The notes under the pieces were generated by a model. That model was not told where the DNA came from. It saw nothing but the letters and a program-made list of their open reading frames with translations, and did not search any database. A stretch of DNA of 64,000 bases, taken from JAIEPX01 sp963725255. GTDB lineage: Bacteria; Pseudomonadota; Gammaproteobacteria; JAIEPX01. Shown here piece by piece: positions 54,022-61,889 of this stretch. The position numbers were made by a program, and so were the translations under genes. How positions within the stretch are numbered: the first letter of the stretch is position 1; each line of letters opens with the position of its first letter. The stretch is from NCBI GenBank assembly GCA_963725255.1, contig CAVRXV010000017.1, positions 124,001 to 188,000 on the forward strand. The letters run 5' to 3'.

Positions 54022-54054
54022 ATTTTCGAATTTCCTATTTGAAAAATTTATCCA

Positions 54055-54081
54055 GAAAAGTGAGGGCGGATGCCCTCACTT
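54055..54081 (-). terminator. terminator-like hairpin between secB and gpsA
   Basis: On the minus strand AAGTGAGGGC pairs with GCCCTCACTT around a four-base loop and is followed by TTCT. It may terminate or attenuate transcription after secB. Confidence 0.6.
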
Positions 54082-54105
54082 TAATCTGCGAAATTCCTTT
54101 TCAAA

Positions 54106-54585
54106 TTAATTCGTTGTGGCGCCTTCTTCACCTTGTTTCAATTGTTGCTGATATACAGCATCAAAATTGATAGGTGCCAAATACAACTGTGGAAATCCAC
54201 CACGAGTTACTAAACTTGTAATCGTTTCGCGCGCATAAGGAAATAAAATGTTTGGACAGAAACTGCCTAAAAGTTGGCTGCGCTGTTCTTCATTAAAATT
54301 ACCAATACTGAAAATGCCCGCTTGTTTTGTTTCTACGAGAAAAGCTGTTTTTTCTTTGATTTTCACTGTGACAGTGACACCTAAGATAACTTCGTACACA
54401 TTTCCTTCAAGTACTGCGCTGGTAGTTTGCAAATCAATATTAACTTTGGGTTCCCATGGCTCACGGAAAATGTTAGGTGATTCTGGTGATTCAAAAGAAG
54501 AATCTTTAACGTAAATTCGTTGAATCGCAAATTCTGGACCATGCTCTCCGTTTTCAGCCGCTCCAACAGTTTCTGATGCATTCAT
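54106..54585 (-). CDS. secB: protein-export chaperone SecB
   Basis: Cytoplasmic tetrameric chaperone that holds precursors and delivers them to SecA. 159 aa: FAIQRIYVKDSSFESPESPN, the SecA-contact segment LGSFCPNILFPYARETI and RGGFPQLYLAPINFDAVYQQ are family hallmarks. AGAGGAAA lies before the ATG. Confidence 0.96.
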   Translation of the reverse strand: MNASETVGAAENGEHGPEFAIQRIYVKDSSFESPESPNIFREPWEPKVNIDLQTTSAVLEGNVYEVILGVTVTVKIKEKTAFLVETKQAGIFSIGNFNEEQRSQLLGSFCPNILFPYARETITSLVTRGGFPQLYLAPINFDAVYQQQLKQGEEGATTN

Positions 54586-54690
54586 AATCTTTCCTCTGTA
54601 AAAAAGTTCAATTTAACCTACTGAGAGACTTTCGTTCTCTCAACCTATTAACCTATTGGGTTGACAATATTATAGCGAAAATTGTGGCTG

Positions 54691-54951
54691 TTAGCGACTT
54701 CCACTCAGGAGTTTTGTTAGTTCCCCGGATTTGTCTAGCGCATAGAGATCGTCACAACCACCTATCGGTTGGTCGTTGATGAAGATTTGTGGCACAGTTC
54801 GGCGGCCACTACGCTCCATCATGATCTCTCTTTCCTTGGGATCGAGGTCGACCCTAATTTCTTGGTATTGAATTCCTTTACGGTCGAGGAGATCTTTTGC
54901 GCGGACGCAGTAAGGGCAGTTTGCAGAACTATAGACGACAACGTTTGACAT
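54691..54951 (-). CDS. grxC: glutaredoxin 3
   Basis: Small dithiol glutaredoxin, 86 aa: CPYC active site in SSANCPYCVRAKDLLD, cis-Pro in RRTVPQIFIND and the glutathione-site GGCDDLYALD. The ATG at 54951 has AGGAGGT upstream. It follows the rhodanese-like gene closely and precedes secB, as in E. coli. Confidence 0.95.
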   Translation of the reverse strand: MSNVVVYSSANCPYCVRAKDLLDRKGIQYQEIRVDLDPKEREIMMERSGRRTVPQIFINDQPIGGCDDLYALDKSGELTKLLSGSR

Positions 54952-54961
54952 GGCGGACCTC

Positions 54962-55390
54962 CTATTCAATAACGGTTGTAACAGGCAATCCTTCTTGTCG
55001 CCACGCTGATAGTCCACCGCCCAAATAGCACGCTGAAAGCCCTTCTTGTTGCAGTAACTTAAGCATCGGATTAATGCCATTACCATTGCCATCAATCAGT
55101 ATGATGGGTCGATTTTTTGCTTTCTGAAGTTGTGCTTGTTGGTCCTTGAAGTTTTCAGGGGTAATGTTGAGGGCACTGATGATGTGTCCTTGTTGATATT
55201 CTTCTTTTTTACGAACATCAATGACTAGGGCTTTTTCGTGATTGATGAGCCGAGTCATCTCAGTACAATCGATACGTTGCGCGCCGCCTTGACGGTCTTT
55301 CAGTTCGAAAAACAGCAGCGTTCCTAGCGTAACAACAAAAGCCAACGTTAAAGGCCAGTGGGCTAATAAAAATGGCAAAAGATCTTTCAA
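54962..55390 (-). CDS. membrane-anchored rhodanese-like protein (YibN type)
   Basis: About 142 aa. One N-terminal membrane span (PFLLAHWPLTLAFVVTLGTL) is followed by a rhodanese fold (ALVIDVRKKEEYQQGHI, YLGGGLSAWRQEGLP). The active-site loop reads ILIDGNGNGIN where sulfurtransferases have a Cys, so it is probably not a sulfur donor. The start is TTG 55390, with AAAGGAG upstream; no suitable ATG exists nearby. First gene of the grxC/secB/gpsA group. Confidence 0.85.
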   Translation of the reverse strand: MKDLLPFLLAHWPLTLAFVVTLGTLLFFELKDRQGGAQRIDCTEMTRLINHEKALVIDVRKKEEYQQGHIISALNITPENFKDQQAQLQKAKNRPIILIDGNGNGINPMLKLLQQEGLSACYLGGGLSAWRQEGLPVTTVIE

Positions 55391-55482
55391 TGGTTTCTCC
55401 TTTATCTTCAATCCCTCGATCCTACCAACATCATCGAGCAGAATCAATTGAAGGTTTCGGCGTCGCCCATTAGAAGGCTCCC

Positions 55483-55905
55483 GTCAATAAAAAAATAATC
55501 CCTGCCCTAAAAAATCTTTATTTCAGGGTGTGTTTCAGAATGCACCATTCTCTTGCTCACCTTCGGCTATTCTTAAAACGCACCTGACATTCTCATTTGC
55601 AGTGTCATATCCTTTACTGATACGCACCAGTCACCCATCTGGATCTAGATCTTTGCATTGGCTTTTTCAGCGAATCTGCAACATCCCAGGCCTGTGGCCC
55701 CAGAAAATCGTCAGTCCCATGCCGCGTCCACGTGTAATAACACACATCTATGGCTTCCCGAAGGATCCAGACTCCTATTGGCTTACGGCATGGGCGTCTC
55801 AGTATATAACTTTTCATGAGCTCGAGGTAGATCGGTTGAGATAACCTTCAATCGCATCTTATGGTTTTTAACCAGACACCGTCCGAATTAATTACCTCAA
55901 CCAAA
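55483..55905 (-). ncRNA. candidate bridge RNA region of the IS1111-like element
   Basis: About 420 bases between the transposase stop and the element end, far longer than needed for an IS terminus. It contains strong complementary segments such as CCCATGCCG (55716-55724) and CGGCATGGG (55786-55794), and a small GGCC-TGT-GGCC hairpin near 55690. In the IS1111 group the guide (bridge) RNA is encoded in the 3' non-coding end. The assignment is by position and structure only; boundaries are unknown. Confidence 0.45.
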
Positions 55906-55909
55906 CTCT

Positions 55910-56855
55910 TTACATAAATAATTTATTCATCTCAAAATCCTCTCCTGATTTTAAAACATGATAACAGGCTCGCGATAATTTGTGAGCCACTGCTTTAATT
56001 GCTACTGTTGCGCCTCTTTTCGCACATTTTCTCTGATAAAACTTTTTCACTTCAGGATAATAACGTATTGCAAAATTAGCCGCTTCCACAAATGACCAAC
56101 ATAAATAATGATTACCATTTTTTCGATTATTTTCACTTTTCTTTTTTCCGTTGCTTTCTCGTTTGCTGCCAACACATCGACAATAGGATGCATAATTTCC
56201 TGAACTGGCAAATCGATTAATATCACCCGTCTCTAACATTATTGTGATGGCCAATTTTTTACCGATCCCAGGAACTTCCAACAATCTTTCATAGGCGTCT
56301 GTTAATTTAATCTCTTCTAACAGCACTTTTTTGATCTCAGATTCTTCTCTATTCAGCTGTTGGATTAAACGTAAATTGCTTCGTGCTGCTAAAAAATGAT
56401 GCTGATTAGGTAACAGTTTTTGCAAATCATTTTCGTTCATTTTTTTAATGACCGAACTAGTGATTGTTTTAGAAGTTAGGCGTGTGATAATCGATTGCAA
56501 ACATAAAATATTACGCGTTCGTTGCGATACTATTTGCAATCGTTTACGCGCAAGATCACGGATTGCTCTTTCTTCTTTCGGACAAATATATCCTGTAGGC
56601 AAAATATTTAATCGCAAAAGCTCGGCCAACCATCGAGCATCTGATTTATCATCCGTGTATTTTTTACCAGAATATTGTTGAATAGCGGTTGTATTAGCCA
56701 AATGCACTCTGAACCCCGCAGCTTGTAATCCATCCACTAACCAATACCAGTTATAGGTTGATTCAACCACAATGCCTTGCAATACCTCTTGATGCGGTAA
56801 TAACGCTCGTCTAATCACCTCAATATCATTGCTGTGGCGCTTTTCGTACACAGTT
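55910..56855 (-). pseudogene. IS110-family transposase, 3' part (split by IS3)
   Basis: About 315 codons starting at VYEKRHSND. DEDD-type resolvase-like N-terminal domain pieces (GIVVESTYNWYWLVDGLQAA, KYTDDKSDARWLAELLRL) and the C-terminal Tnp_IS116/110 domain (LLEVPGIGKKLAITIMLETG, NYASYCRCVG) with the region around the catalytic Ser. The first about 24 codons, including the first catalytic Asp, are on the far side of the IS3 at 58102-58178. The open frame continues to 56908 into IS3 sequence, but that start is not native. Not functional as it stands. Confidence 0.88.
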
Positions 56856-56885
56856 GATCTTACCCCAATAAAACACACACTCAAG

Positions 56886-57746
56886 TTAAGCAACACAGCG
56901 CTCCTCAAACTCTATCGGAGATAGATAGTTCAAATAAGAATGCTTTCGTTGCCGATTATAAAATAGCTCAATGTATTCAAACAAAGAGCTTCTTGCCTCA
57001 CTTCGCTTATGGTAATCATTATGATGAACAAGCTCAACTTTGAGACTGTGAAAAAAGCTCTCCACCACAGCATTATCATAACATTCACCTTTGCGACTCA
57101 TACTGCATACCATACCATAGGATCTCAATAACGCTTGATAATTTTTTGCATAATACTCCTTCCCTCTATCCGAATGGATTAACATCCCTTGAGCTATTTG
57201 TCTTTGACAAACTGCGTTCCTCAAAGCTTGTTGAGCTAATTTGCTTTCTAAACGCTCACCCATTGACCACCCGACAACTTTTCGTGAAAATAAATCTAAA
57301 ACCACAGCCAAAAACAACCAACCCTCTCGAGTAGGTATGTAGGTGACATCACAGGCCCAGACTTGATTCATCATACCAGGTGAAAATTCACGATCTAATA
57401 GGTTTTTTGCTGGATTTAAGCTCTTCCTTGAATCTGTTGTGATCCTAAATTTCTTGATCGTTTTAGGGACAATTTTTGCAATGTGCATCAATCGTGCCAC
57501 TCGATTCAAACTGCATTTATATCCCAGCTCTAACAATGTTTTATGAATTCTTGGAGCACCATATACCTGCCTATTCTGATTAAAAATTTGGTGTATTCTC
57601 TCAATGAGTTGCTGATTTTCTTTTGTCCTGGCTGAGTTCGGACAAGTCAACCAATTATAAAATCCTCGACGTGATACCATCATCACTTTGCAAAGCAAAG
57701 TGATGGGATAAATCTCTCGATTGGTTTTAATAAATGTGTACTTCAC
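56886..57746 (-). CDS. IS3-family transposase OrfB (DDE integrase)
   Basis: 286 aa. YGAPRIHKTLLELG region, first catalytic Asp in VWACDVTYIPT, second Asp in LIHSDRGKEYYA, Glu in NAVVESFFHSLK, and C-terminal FYNRQRKHSYLNYLSPIEFE. It is related to but clearly different from the OrfB at 16953 (both 286 aa). It overlaps orfA by four bases, and a fusion by -1 frameshifting is expected for this family. Confidence 0.95.
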   Translation of the reverse strand: MKYTFIKTNREIYPITLLCKVMMVSRRGFYNWLTCPNSARTKENQQLIERIHQIFNQNRQVYGAPRIHKTLLELGYKCSLNRVARLMHIAKIVPKTIKKFRITTDSRKSLNPAKNLLDREFSPGMMNQVWACDVTYIPTREGWLFLAVVLDLFSRKVVGWSMGERLESKLAQQALRNAVCQRQIAQGMLIHSDRGKEYYAKNYQALLRSYGMVCSMSRKGECYDNAVVESFFHSLKVELVHHNDYHKRSEARSSLFEYIELFYNRQRKHSYLNYLSPIEFEERCVA

Positions 57747-58033
57747 TCGGCATTCTCTGTGAAGTACACTGCTGCCTTTTTTAGGATTTCGTTCTCCAGC
57801 TCAAGTTGCCTTATTTTAGCTTTTAAAGCTTTTGTTTCATCGATTGGTTTGTGATGTTGCCCCTTGCCAGGAAAGGCCTTCTTACCATTAGCTTGAATTT
57901 CTTTTTGCCATTTATACAATTGATTACGCTTTACCCCTAGCTCACGCGCTAACTGAGCAGCGTTTGTATCCTTTTGCTCTAATAATCGAACAGCCTCTCG
58001 TTTAAACTCAGGACTTAAGGTTGGGTTCTTCAT
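57743..58033 (-). CDS. IS3-family transposase OrfA
   Basis: 96 aa from ATG 58033 (AGGAG upstream; 58060 is an alternative). Helix-turn-helix SPEFKREAVRLLEQKDTNAA then QLARELGVKRNQLYKW, followed by a leucine-zipper-like helix (ALKAKIRQLELENEILKKAA). It is the first gene of the IS. Confidence 0.93.
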   Translation of the reverse strand: MKNPTLSPEFKREAVRLLEQKDTNAAQLARELGVKRNQLYKWQKEIQANGKKAFPGKGQHHKPIDETKALKAKIRQLELENEILKKAAVYFTENAE

Positions 58034-58101
58034 AGCTAAACTCCTATAATGGAGCACCATAGTGCCCCCGTTTAAGAGTGTGTGTCAATTTGGGGGAGGT
58101 T

Positions 58102-58178
58102 CAAGTTGACCCCTTTTCATCTATCATTGTGACTACACTATTATTTGAGTGTAAGTCGATTCCAGAATATAATTTCAT
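58102..58178 (-). pseudogene. IS110-family transposase, 5' part
   Basis: ATG 58178 encodes MKLYSGIDLHSNNSVVTMID then EKGS, where the IS3 interrupts the frame. GIDLHS carries the first acidic catalytic residue of the DEDD domain. GGAG lies nine to ten bases before the ATG. The stretch 58179-58257 is the 5' terminal region of the IS110 element, with a GCTGAG/CTCAG hairpin and the subterminal repeat. Confidence 0.85.
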
Positions 58179-58257
58179 AGAAGGCTCCTTGTTAATTACG
58201 GGTTAAAAGCTGAGTTTATCTAAATAAGCTCAGTTTTGGGGAGCCTTCTTATGATTA

Positions 58258-58470
58258 TCGCGTCTTGAGTTGTGAGAGGTTTCGTCTTTTTGACAAAATT
58301 AGTTTGTACAAAAACCATGATTTTCATATTATCAAAGTAAATCCAAGTTTTTTTAACAGTCAAAAATTTGTTGCCTGTAATTTTTATCATTTAACTACTT
58401 AACTGCAAATATTATTGTTTAATTTTTAGATCGATTTCCCAAAACCTCTCACAACTCAAGACGCGACGCC
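58258..58470. mobile_element. MITE-like element, short version (copy B1), split by the IS110 element
   Basis: Together with the eight bases at 55459-55466 this is a complete element of about 217 bp: it has the same terminal repeats as copies A1/A2 (TCTTGAGTTGTGAGAGGTTT and complement) but an unrelated AT-rich interior shared with 59458-59648, 61057-61273 and 62884-63095. The rest of the gap up to 58533 holds only the promoter region of the next gene. Confidence 0.88.
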
Positions 58471-58533
58471 TTTTTTATGGCATATTATGACTAGATCTAA
58501 TTTTTATAACGTTGGTTTTTCTGAGAGGGACAT

Positions 58534-58974
58534 ATGAAACTATCACGTGAAGCGAAGCTTGTTTCTGGGGTAATTTTGCTCGTCGTTCCCACCATCATGT
58601 ATGGTGGAATTACGCTGCTTGGTATGTTAACGAAAGATACCGCTGGCTTGGATCCCGGGGTTGCTTTGAATGAGACACAAATAGCCTTGTTTCGCGCGGG
58701 ACATGCTCATGCTGGTGTATGGGTGATCCTGTCTTTGGTATTGCAAGTCCTGATCGATTCCGCGAAGTTGTCGAAAAGTATGATGTGGTTTGCGCGTTTA
58801 AGCGCGCCTGTCGCTGCCATCACTGTCTCGGCCGGTTTTTTCGGTCTCGCCTTTTTTCCTGAATTTCGTTGGCTGCTGTACTTCGGTGGTTTGAGCTTGG
58901 CTATTGCCCTGCTACTCACTGCTGTCGGATTATTGAGAAATCTAAGTACGCCAGAAAAAGAACTACGACAATAA
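58534..58974 (+). CDS. small four-span membrane protein
   Basis: 146 aa with four predicted membrane spans (about 8-30, 55-72, 85-108, 112-135). The second span begins with the His-rich motif RAGHAHAGVWVIL, which recurs in uncharacterised bacterial membrane proteins and could bind heme or metal, but I cannot name the family. GAGAGGG is before the ATG. It is an independent gene just after a MITE. Confidence 0.7.
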   Translation: MKLSREAKLVSGVILLVVPTIMYGGITLLGMLTKDTAGLDPGVALNETQIALFRAGHAHAGVWVILSLVLQVLIDSAKLSKSMMWFARLSAPVAAITVSAGFFGLAFFPEFRWLLYFGGLSLAIALLLTAVGLLRNLSTPEKELRQ

Positions 58975-59057
58975 TAATGCCCTGAGACATCGAGACTTGA
59001 GCAAATTGTAAAGTGTGCGCTAAGATTATGTATTAGTCTAAAGAACCAGGAGGTCAT

Positions 59058-59441
59058 TTGCGAATTCTTCATACTATGTTGCGTGTAGGGAACTTGGAGC
59101 GCTCGTTGGCGTTTTATCAAGATGTGCTGGGTATGCGTGAACTAAGCCGAAAGGATTATCCTGAAGGTCGGTTCACGTTAGCGTTTGTGGGCTATCAATC
59201 TGAATCAGAAAGTGCAGTACTGGAGCTGACTCACAACTGGGATAGTGACCACTATGATCTGGGCAACGCTTTTGGTCATATTGCCATAGAGGTGGACAAT
59301 GCCTATGAAGCCTGTGAACAGATAAAACAAAAGGGTGGCAAGGTAGTGCGAGAAGCCGGACCTATGAAACATGGCAACACGGTGATTGCTTTCGTAGAAG
59401 ATCCTGATGGCTACAAAATTGAGCTTATCCAAAAAGGCTAA
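59058..59441 (+). CDS. gloA: lactoylglutathione lyase (glyoxalase I)
   Basis: Converts the methylglyoxal-glutathione hemithioacetal to S-lactoylglutathione. 127 aa, one VOC domain pair. Metal ligands: His5 (LHTMLRVG), Glu in AVLELTHNW, His in GHIAIEVDNAYEAC and Glu in YKIELIQ, the arrangement of Ni-dependent bacterial enzymes. The start is TTG 59058 with AGGAGGTC upstream. A 13-bp direct repeat covers its stop codon and the edge of the next MITE. Confidence 0.95.
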   Translation: MRILHTMLRVGNLERSLAFYQDVLGMRELSRKDYPEGRFTLAFVGYQSESESAVLELTHNWDSDHYDLGNAFGHIAIEVDNAYEACEQIKQKGGKVVREAGPMKHGNTVIAFVEDPDGYKIELIQKG

Positions 59442-59457
59442 GGCGTCGTCAGGCTAA

Positions 59458-59648
59458 GGCGTCGCGTCTTGAGTTGTGATAGGTTTTGACTTTTCGATGA
59501 AATTAGTTTGTACAAAAACTATGATTTTCATATTATCAAAATAAATCAAAGTTTTTTATTAGTCAAAAATTTGTTGCCTTTAATTTTTAACATTTAACTA
59601 TTTAACTGCAAATATTATTGTTTCATTTTTAGATCGATTTTTCAAAAC
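59458..59648. mobile_element. short MITE copy B2, right end lost
   Basis: Full left terminal repeat and interior; it stops after TTTTTCAAAAC, so the right terminal repeat is missing. GGCTAAGGCGTCG occurs twice at its left edge (59436-59448 and 59452-59464), across the gloA stop. The serine hydrolase gene ends eight bases further on. Confidence 0.82.
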
Positions 59649-59656
59649 ATCTTTCT

Positions 59657-60997
59657 TTATTTTCTATAAACAGATAAGGCCTCATGATGTTCCACCACTT
59701 GTTTCGGTAGGTCGAGAACTCGTTGAAGGAAGGTTTCTAGGCCCGTGTTAGGTTGGCGACTAAGCTGCTCCGCTAGCTGTGATTTTAAATGCTCTTCCCA
59801 GTCTGGAGTATTATCAGGATGAATTTCGCCGAAATTTTCGGGATGCTTTGTGAGAATGGCAATTACATTTTGTTTCAATTTTTCTTGCCAACCTGCTGGA
59901 TTCCGAAGTTCAAATTTTCCGAAAGTTTCTACACTCATTTGACGCTTTTCTCCGATTTGCTCACATGTTTCAAAATCATATTTTTTATTGAGATACTGCA
60001 ATGCGGGTGTAAGTTCTTTTAGGCCTTTGGATATGAGTTGATTAGCGATAGATAATCCGTTCCATGAATTTGCAAAATAAACAAAACCTGTTTGCGATTC
60101 GATATTGATCGCGACAAACGCTTTGCTATCTCCGTTATCTCCCCAGTGAAATGCAATAATGCCTTCTTCCGTTTTGAGTAATCCCCAACCAAGTCCCCAT
60201 GCTAATTGTTCTAAATCCGCCGGAGATACGCCTTTTTCAATTGCCCAACGGTCTGTGCTGAGTGTCTTTTCTTTGGAAAATTTAAAAGCGGATTGCAATA
60301 ATTCATCGCGTGATTGCACCCAAGCCAGAACAAAGCGCGCATAATCCTCCGCCGTGGTATAAAGACCTGAGGCACCCGTTGCAGGTGTCGCAGGCGCAAC
60401 AGGTAATGACTTTTTCATATCAGCGTTATGATGCACAGCGACGGGTTGATCTGTTGGGCGAGTCAAGTACGATTGACGCATAGGCACTTGATCGAAAATA
60501 AATTCTTGTGTCAGTTCTGCGTATGTTTTTCCCGTGCGCTTCTCGATAATTTTTTGCAATAAAAAATAAGCATAACCTGAATAGCCAAATTTTTCCCCAG
60601 GTTTCGCATAAAATTTTACATCAGCCGCATCTCCAGCATTTGGCAATCCCGAATAATGTGTCAATATTATTCGAGCAGTAAGTTGTTCACGTTCATTATA
60701 CTGATGCAGCGTATGATATTCGGGAATATCTTGTATATCTTGCATTTTTCCAAACGGCTGATCCAAATCAATTACGCCTTCCTGAACTAATTTCAACACT
60801 AACATGGCAAACAGGGGTTTAGTTAAAGATGCAGCTTCAAACACGGTTTTTTCCGTGACAGGGGTGTTCAAACTCTGATCTGCAACACCCAAAGCAATAG
60901 CCTCCTGTGGCTTGCCATTGATCATCTGGCAAAAAGAAATACCCGGAAATTTTCCCGCTGCCAGTAATGATGTAATTTCTGCTTTTGACCAACTCAT
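59657..60997 (-). CDS. serine hydrolase, beta-lactamase/class C type
   Basis: 446 aa. Nucleophile and base in ASLTKPLFAM (SxxK), then the YSG motif (YSGYAYFLLQKI) and a late HWGDNGD that fits the third box. Without a signal peptide it is probably a cytoplasmic esterase/peptidase-like member rather than a drug-resistance beta-lactamase. The C-terminal 110 residues after the hydrolase fold (LRNPAGWQEKLKQN onward) form an extra helical domain of unknown role. AAAGGTG lies before the ATG. Confidence 0.85.
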   Translation of the reverse strand: MSWSKAEITSLLAAGKFPGISFCQMINGKPQEAIALGVADQSLNTPVTEKTVFEAASLTKPLFAMLVLKLVQEGVIDLDQPFGKMQDIQDIPEYHTLHQYNEREQLTARIILTHYSGLPNAGDAADVKFYAKPGEKFGYSGYAYFLLQKIIEKRTGKTYAELTQEFIFDQVPMRQSYLTRPTDQPVAVHHNADMKKSLPVAPATPATGASGLYTTAEDYARFVLAWVQSRDELLQSAFKFSKEKTLSTDRWAIEKGVSPADLEQLAWGLGWGLLKTEEGIIAFHWGDNGDSKAFVAINIESQTGFVYFANSWNGLSIANQLISKGLKELTPALQYLNKKYDFETCEQIGEKRQMSVETFGKFELRNPAGWQEKLKQNVIAILTKHPENFGEIHPDNTPDWEEHLKSQLAEQLSRQPNTGLETFLQRVLDLPKQVVEHHEALSVYRK

Positions 60998-61056
60998 ATT
61001 TCACCTTTATGTTGTAGTAATGTGCTCATGTCGACATTATAGCATTTACGTGTTGA

Positions 61057-61273
61057 GGCGTCGCGTCTTGAGTTGTGAGAGGTTTCGTCTTTTTGGCAAA
61101 ATTAGCTCATACAAAAACCGAGATTTTCATATCATAAAAATAAATCCTAGATTTTTTAAGAGTCAAAATTTTGATGCCTGTGATTTTTACAACTTACGTA
61201 TTTAACATTAAACGTTATTATTTATTTTTTAGATCGATTTACCAAAACCTTTCACAACTCAAAACGCGACTCC
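61057..61273. mobile_element. short MITE copy B3
   Basis: 217 bp with both ends, the right one slightly mutated (CTCAAAACGCGACTCC). A second copy of just the end (AAGACGCGACGCC, 61285-61297) follows directly. The right end encodes the C-terminus and stop of the neighbouring gene. Confidence 0.85.
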
Positions 61274-61884
61274 ATTTTCTTTCCAAGACGCGACGCCATT
61301 TCATTCGGACGTTTGCTGCTGGGGCAAGCTCCTTGAAAATATGAATCACAGCCTTTATTTGTTTTGAGCTTCACAAAAACCCAGGAATAAATTGTCCGCA
61401 CCTTACCGCTAACAGTTCGTTCCTCGCTCTTAGCTAAACTTCCCGCGATACAAACAGTTTTTTCACCTTTCATTAGCCTCAGCCAGGTATTAAATCTTGC
61501 TTGATATCCACTAGTGGGCCACATCCTACGCATAAAATACTCGTGAGTAATATCAGATTGATTAGAAGCCGTAATTTCTAGAGTCGCATAATTTTCATCT
61601 CCACCGATATCCGTTGATGTATAACCAAAGTCACGAAGGTCAATTGTTATATTTTCACGGGGAAAACAGTGCCAGTAAATTGAAGAAAGGGGCTGTTTAG
61701 GCGAAAAAGGTGGCGGTGGATATACCCCATCCCGGGAACTATCTAAGTCAATTTCTTTTAGTACACCATGATCATTTGACAAAACAGAATTAGGATATTT
61801 GTTTCTGATAGTAGCATTCGACGCCAATACTGTGTATGAAAAAAATATTAGTATAAAAAAAATACCCGTTCTTATTATATTCAC
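61252..61884 (-). CDS. hypothetical exported protein
   Basis: 210 aa with a signal peptide (IIRTGIFFILIFFSYTVLAS). The mature part is predicted beta-rich, with four cysteines that may pair (CFPRENI, TVCIAG, KGCDSYFQGAC). Not recognised. It starts (GTG 61884) five bases after the stop of the lytic-transglycosylase-like gene, so the two are probably one operon. Its last about 16 codons (from MASRLGKK) come from MITE end sequence, including a duplicated end, so the native C-terminus was likely replaced. Confidence 0.65.
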   Translation of the reverse strand: MNIIRTGIFFILIFFSYTVLASNATIRNKYPNSVLSNDHGVLKEIDLDSSRDGVYPPPPFSPKQPLSSIYWHCFPRENITIDLRDFGYTSTDIGGDENYATLEITASNQSDITHEYFMRRMWPTSGYQARFNTWLRLMKGEKTVCIAGSLAKSEERTVSGKVRTIYSWVFVKLKTNKGCDSYFQGACPSSKRPNEMASRLGKKMESRFEL

Positions 61885-61889
61885 TTTTA

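Larger units (their letters stand above)
56856..58101 (-). mobile_element. IS3-family insertion sequence, complete, inside the IS110 transposase gene
   Basis: 1246 bp. 28-bp imperfect terminal inverted repeats: left TGATCTTACCCCAATAAAAC, complement of right TGAACCTCCCCCAAATTGAC, both ending ACACACTC. The flanking 4-bp direct repeat is AGTT (56852-56855 and 58102-58105). Removing the IS and one AGTT restores an uninterrupted transposase frame (IDEKGSTVYEKRHSND), which proves the insertion. Confidence 0.93.
55467..58257 (-). mobile_element. IS110-family (IS1111-group) element, interrupted by an IS3 element
   Basis: The transposase is on the minus strand in two pieces. Subterminal inverted repeats TAGAAGGCTCCC (55471-55482) and its near complement GGGAGCCTTCTT (58238-58249) are the type seen in the IS1111 group. 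The element sits inside a short MITE: GGCGTCGC (55459-55466) is on one side and TCGCGTCTTGAG (58258 on) on the other, sharing TCGC. Without the 1246-bp IS3 plus its 4-bp duplication the element is about 1.54 kb, a normal size. Confidence 0.8.

Noticed and set aside
54658..54672. TTGACAATATTATAG on the + strand near grxC
   Set aside because: It points away from any gene on the + strand; the adjacent genes are on the minus strand.
55614..55817. ORF of 67 codons on the minus strand in the IS1111 3' region
   Set aside because: It lies in the structured non-coding end of the element, has no ribosome site and no family I recognise; a structural RNA explains the region better.
55910..56908. A 332-aa IS110 transposase starting at 56908
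   Set aside because: The first codons are IS3 terminal sequence. The true N-terminus lies at 58178, so the gene is split rather than intact.
59657..60997. Serine hydrolase as an antibiotic-resistance beta-lactamase
   Set aside because: It has no signal peptide, carries a C-terminal extra domain, and its motifs fit the broad class C-like esterase/peptidase group.
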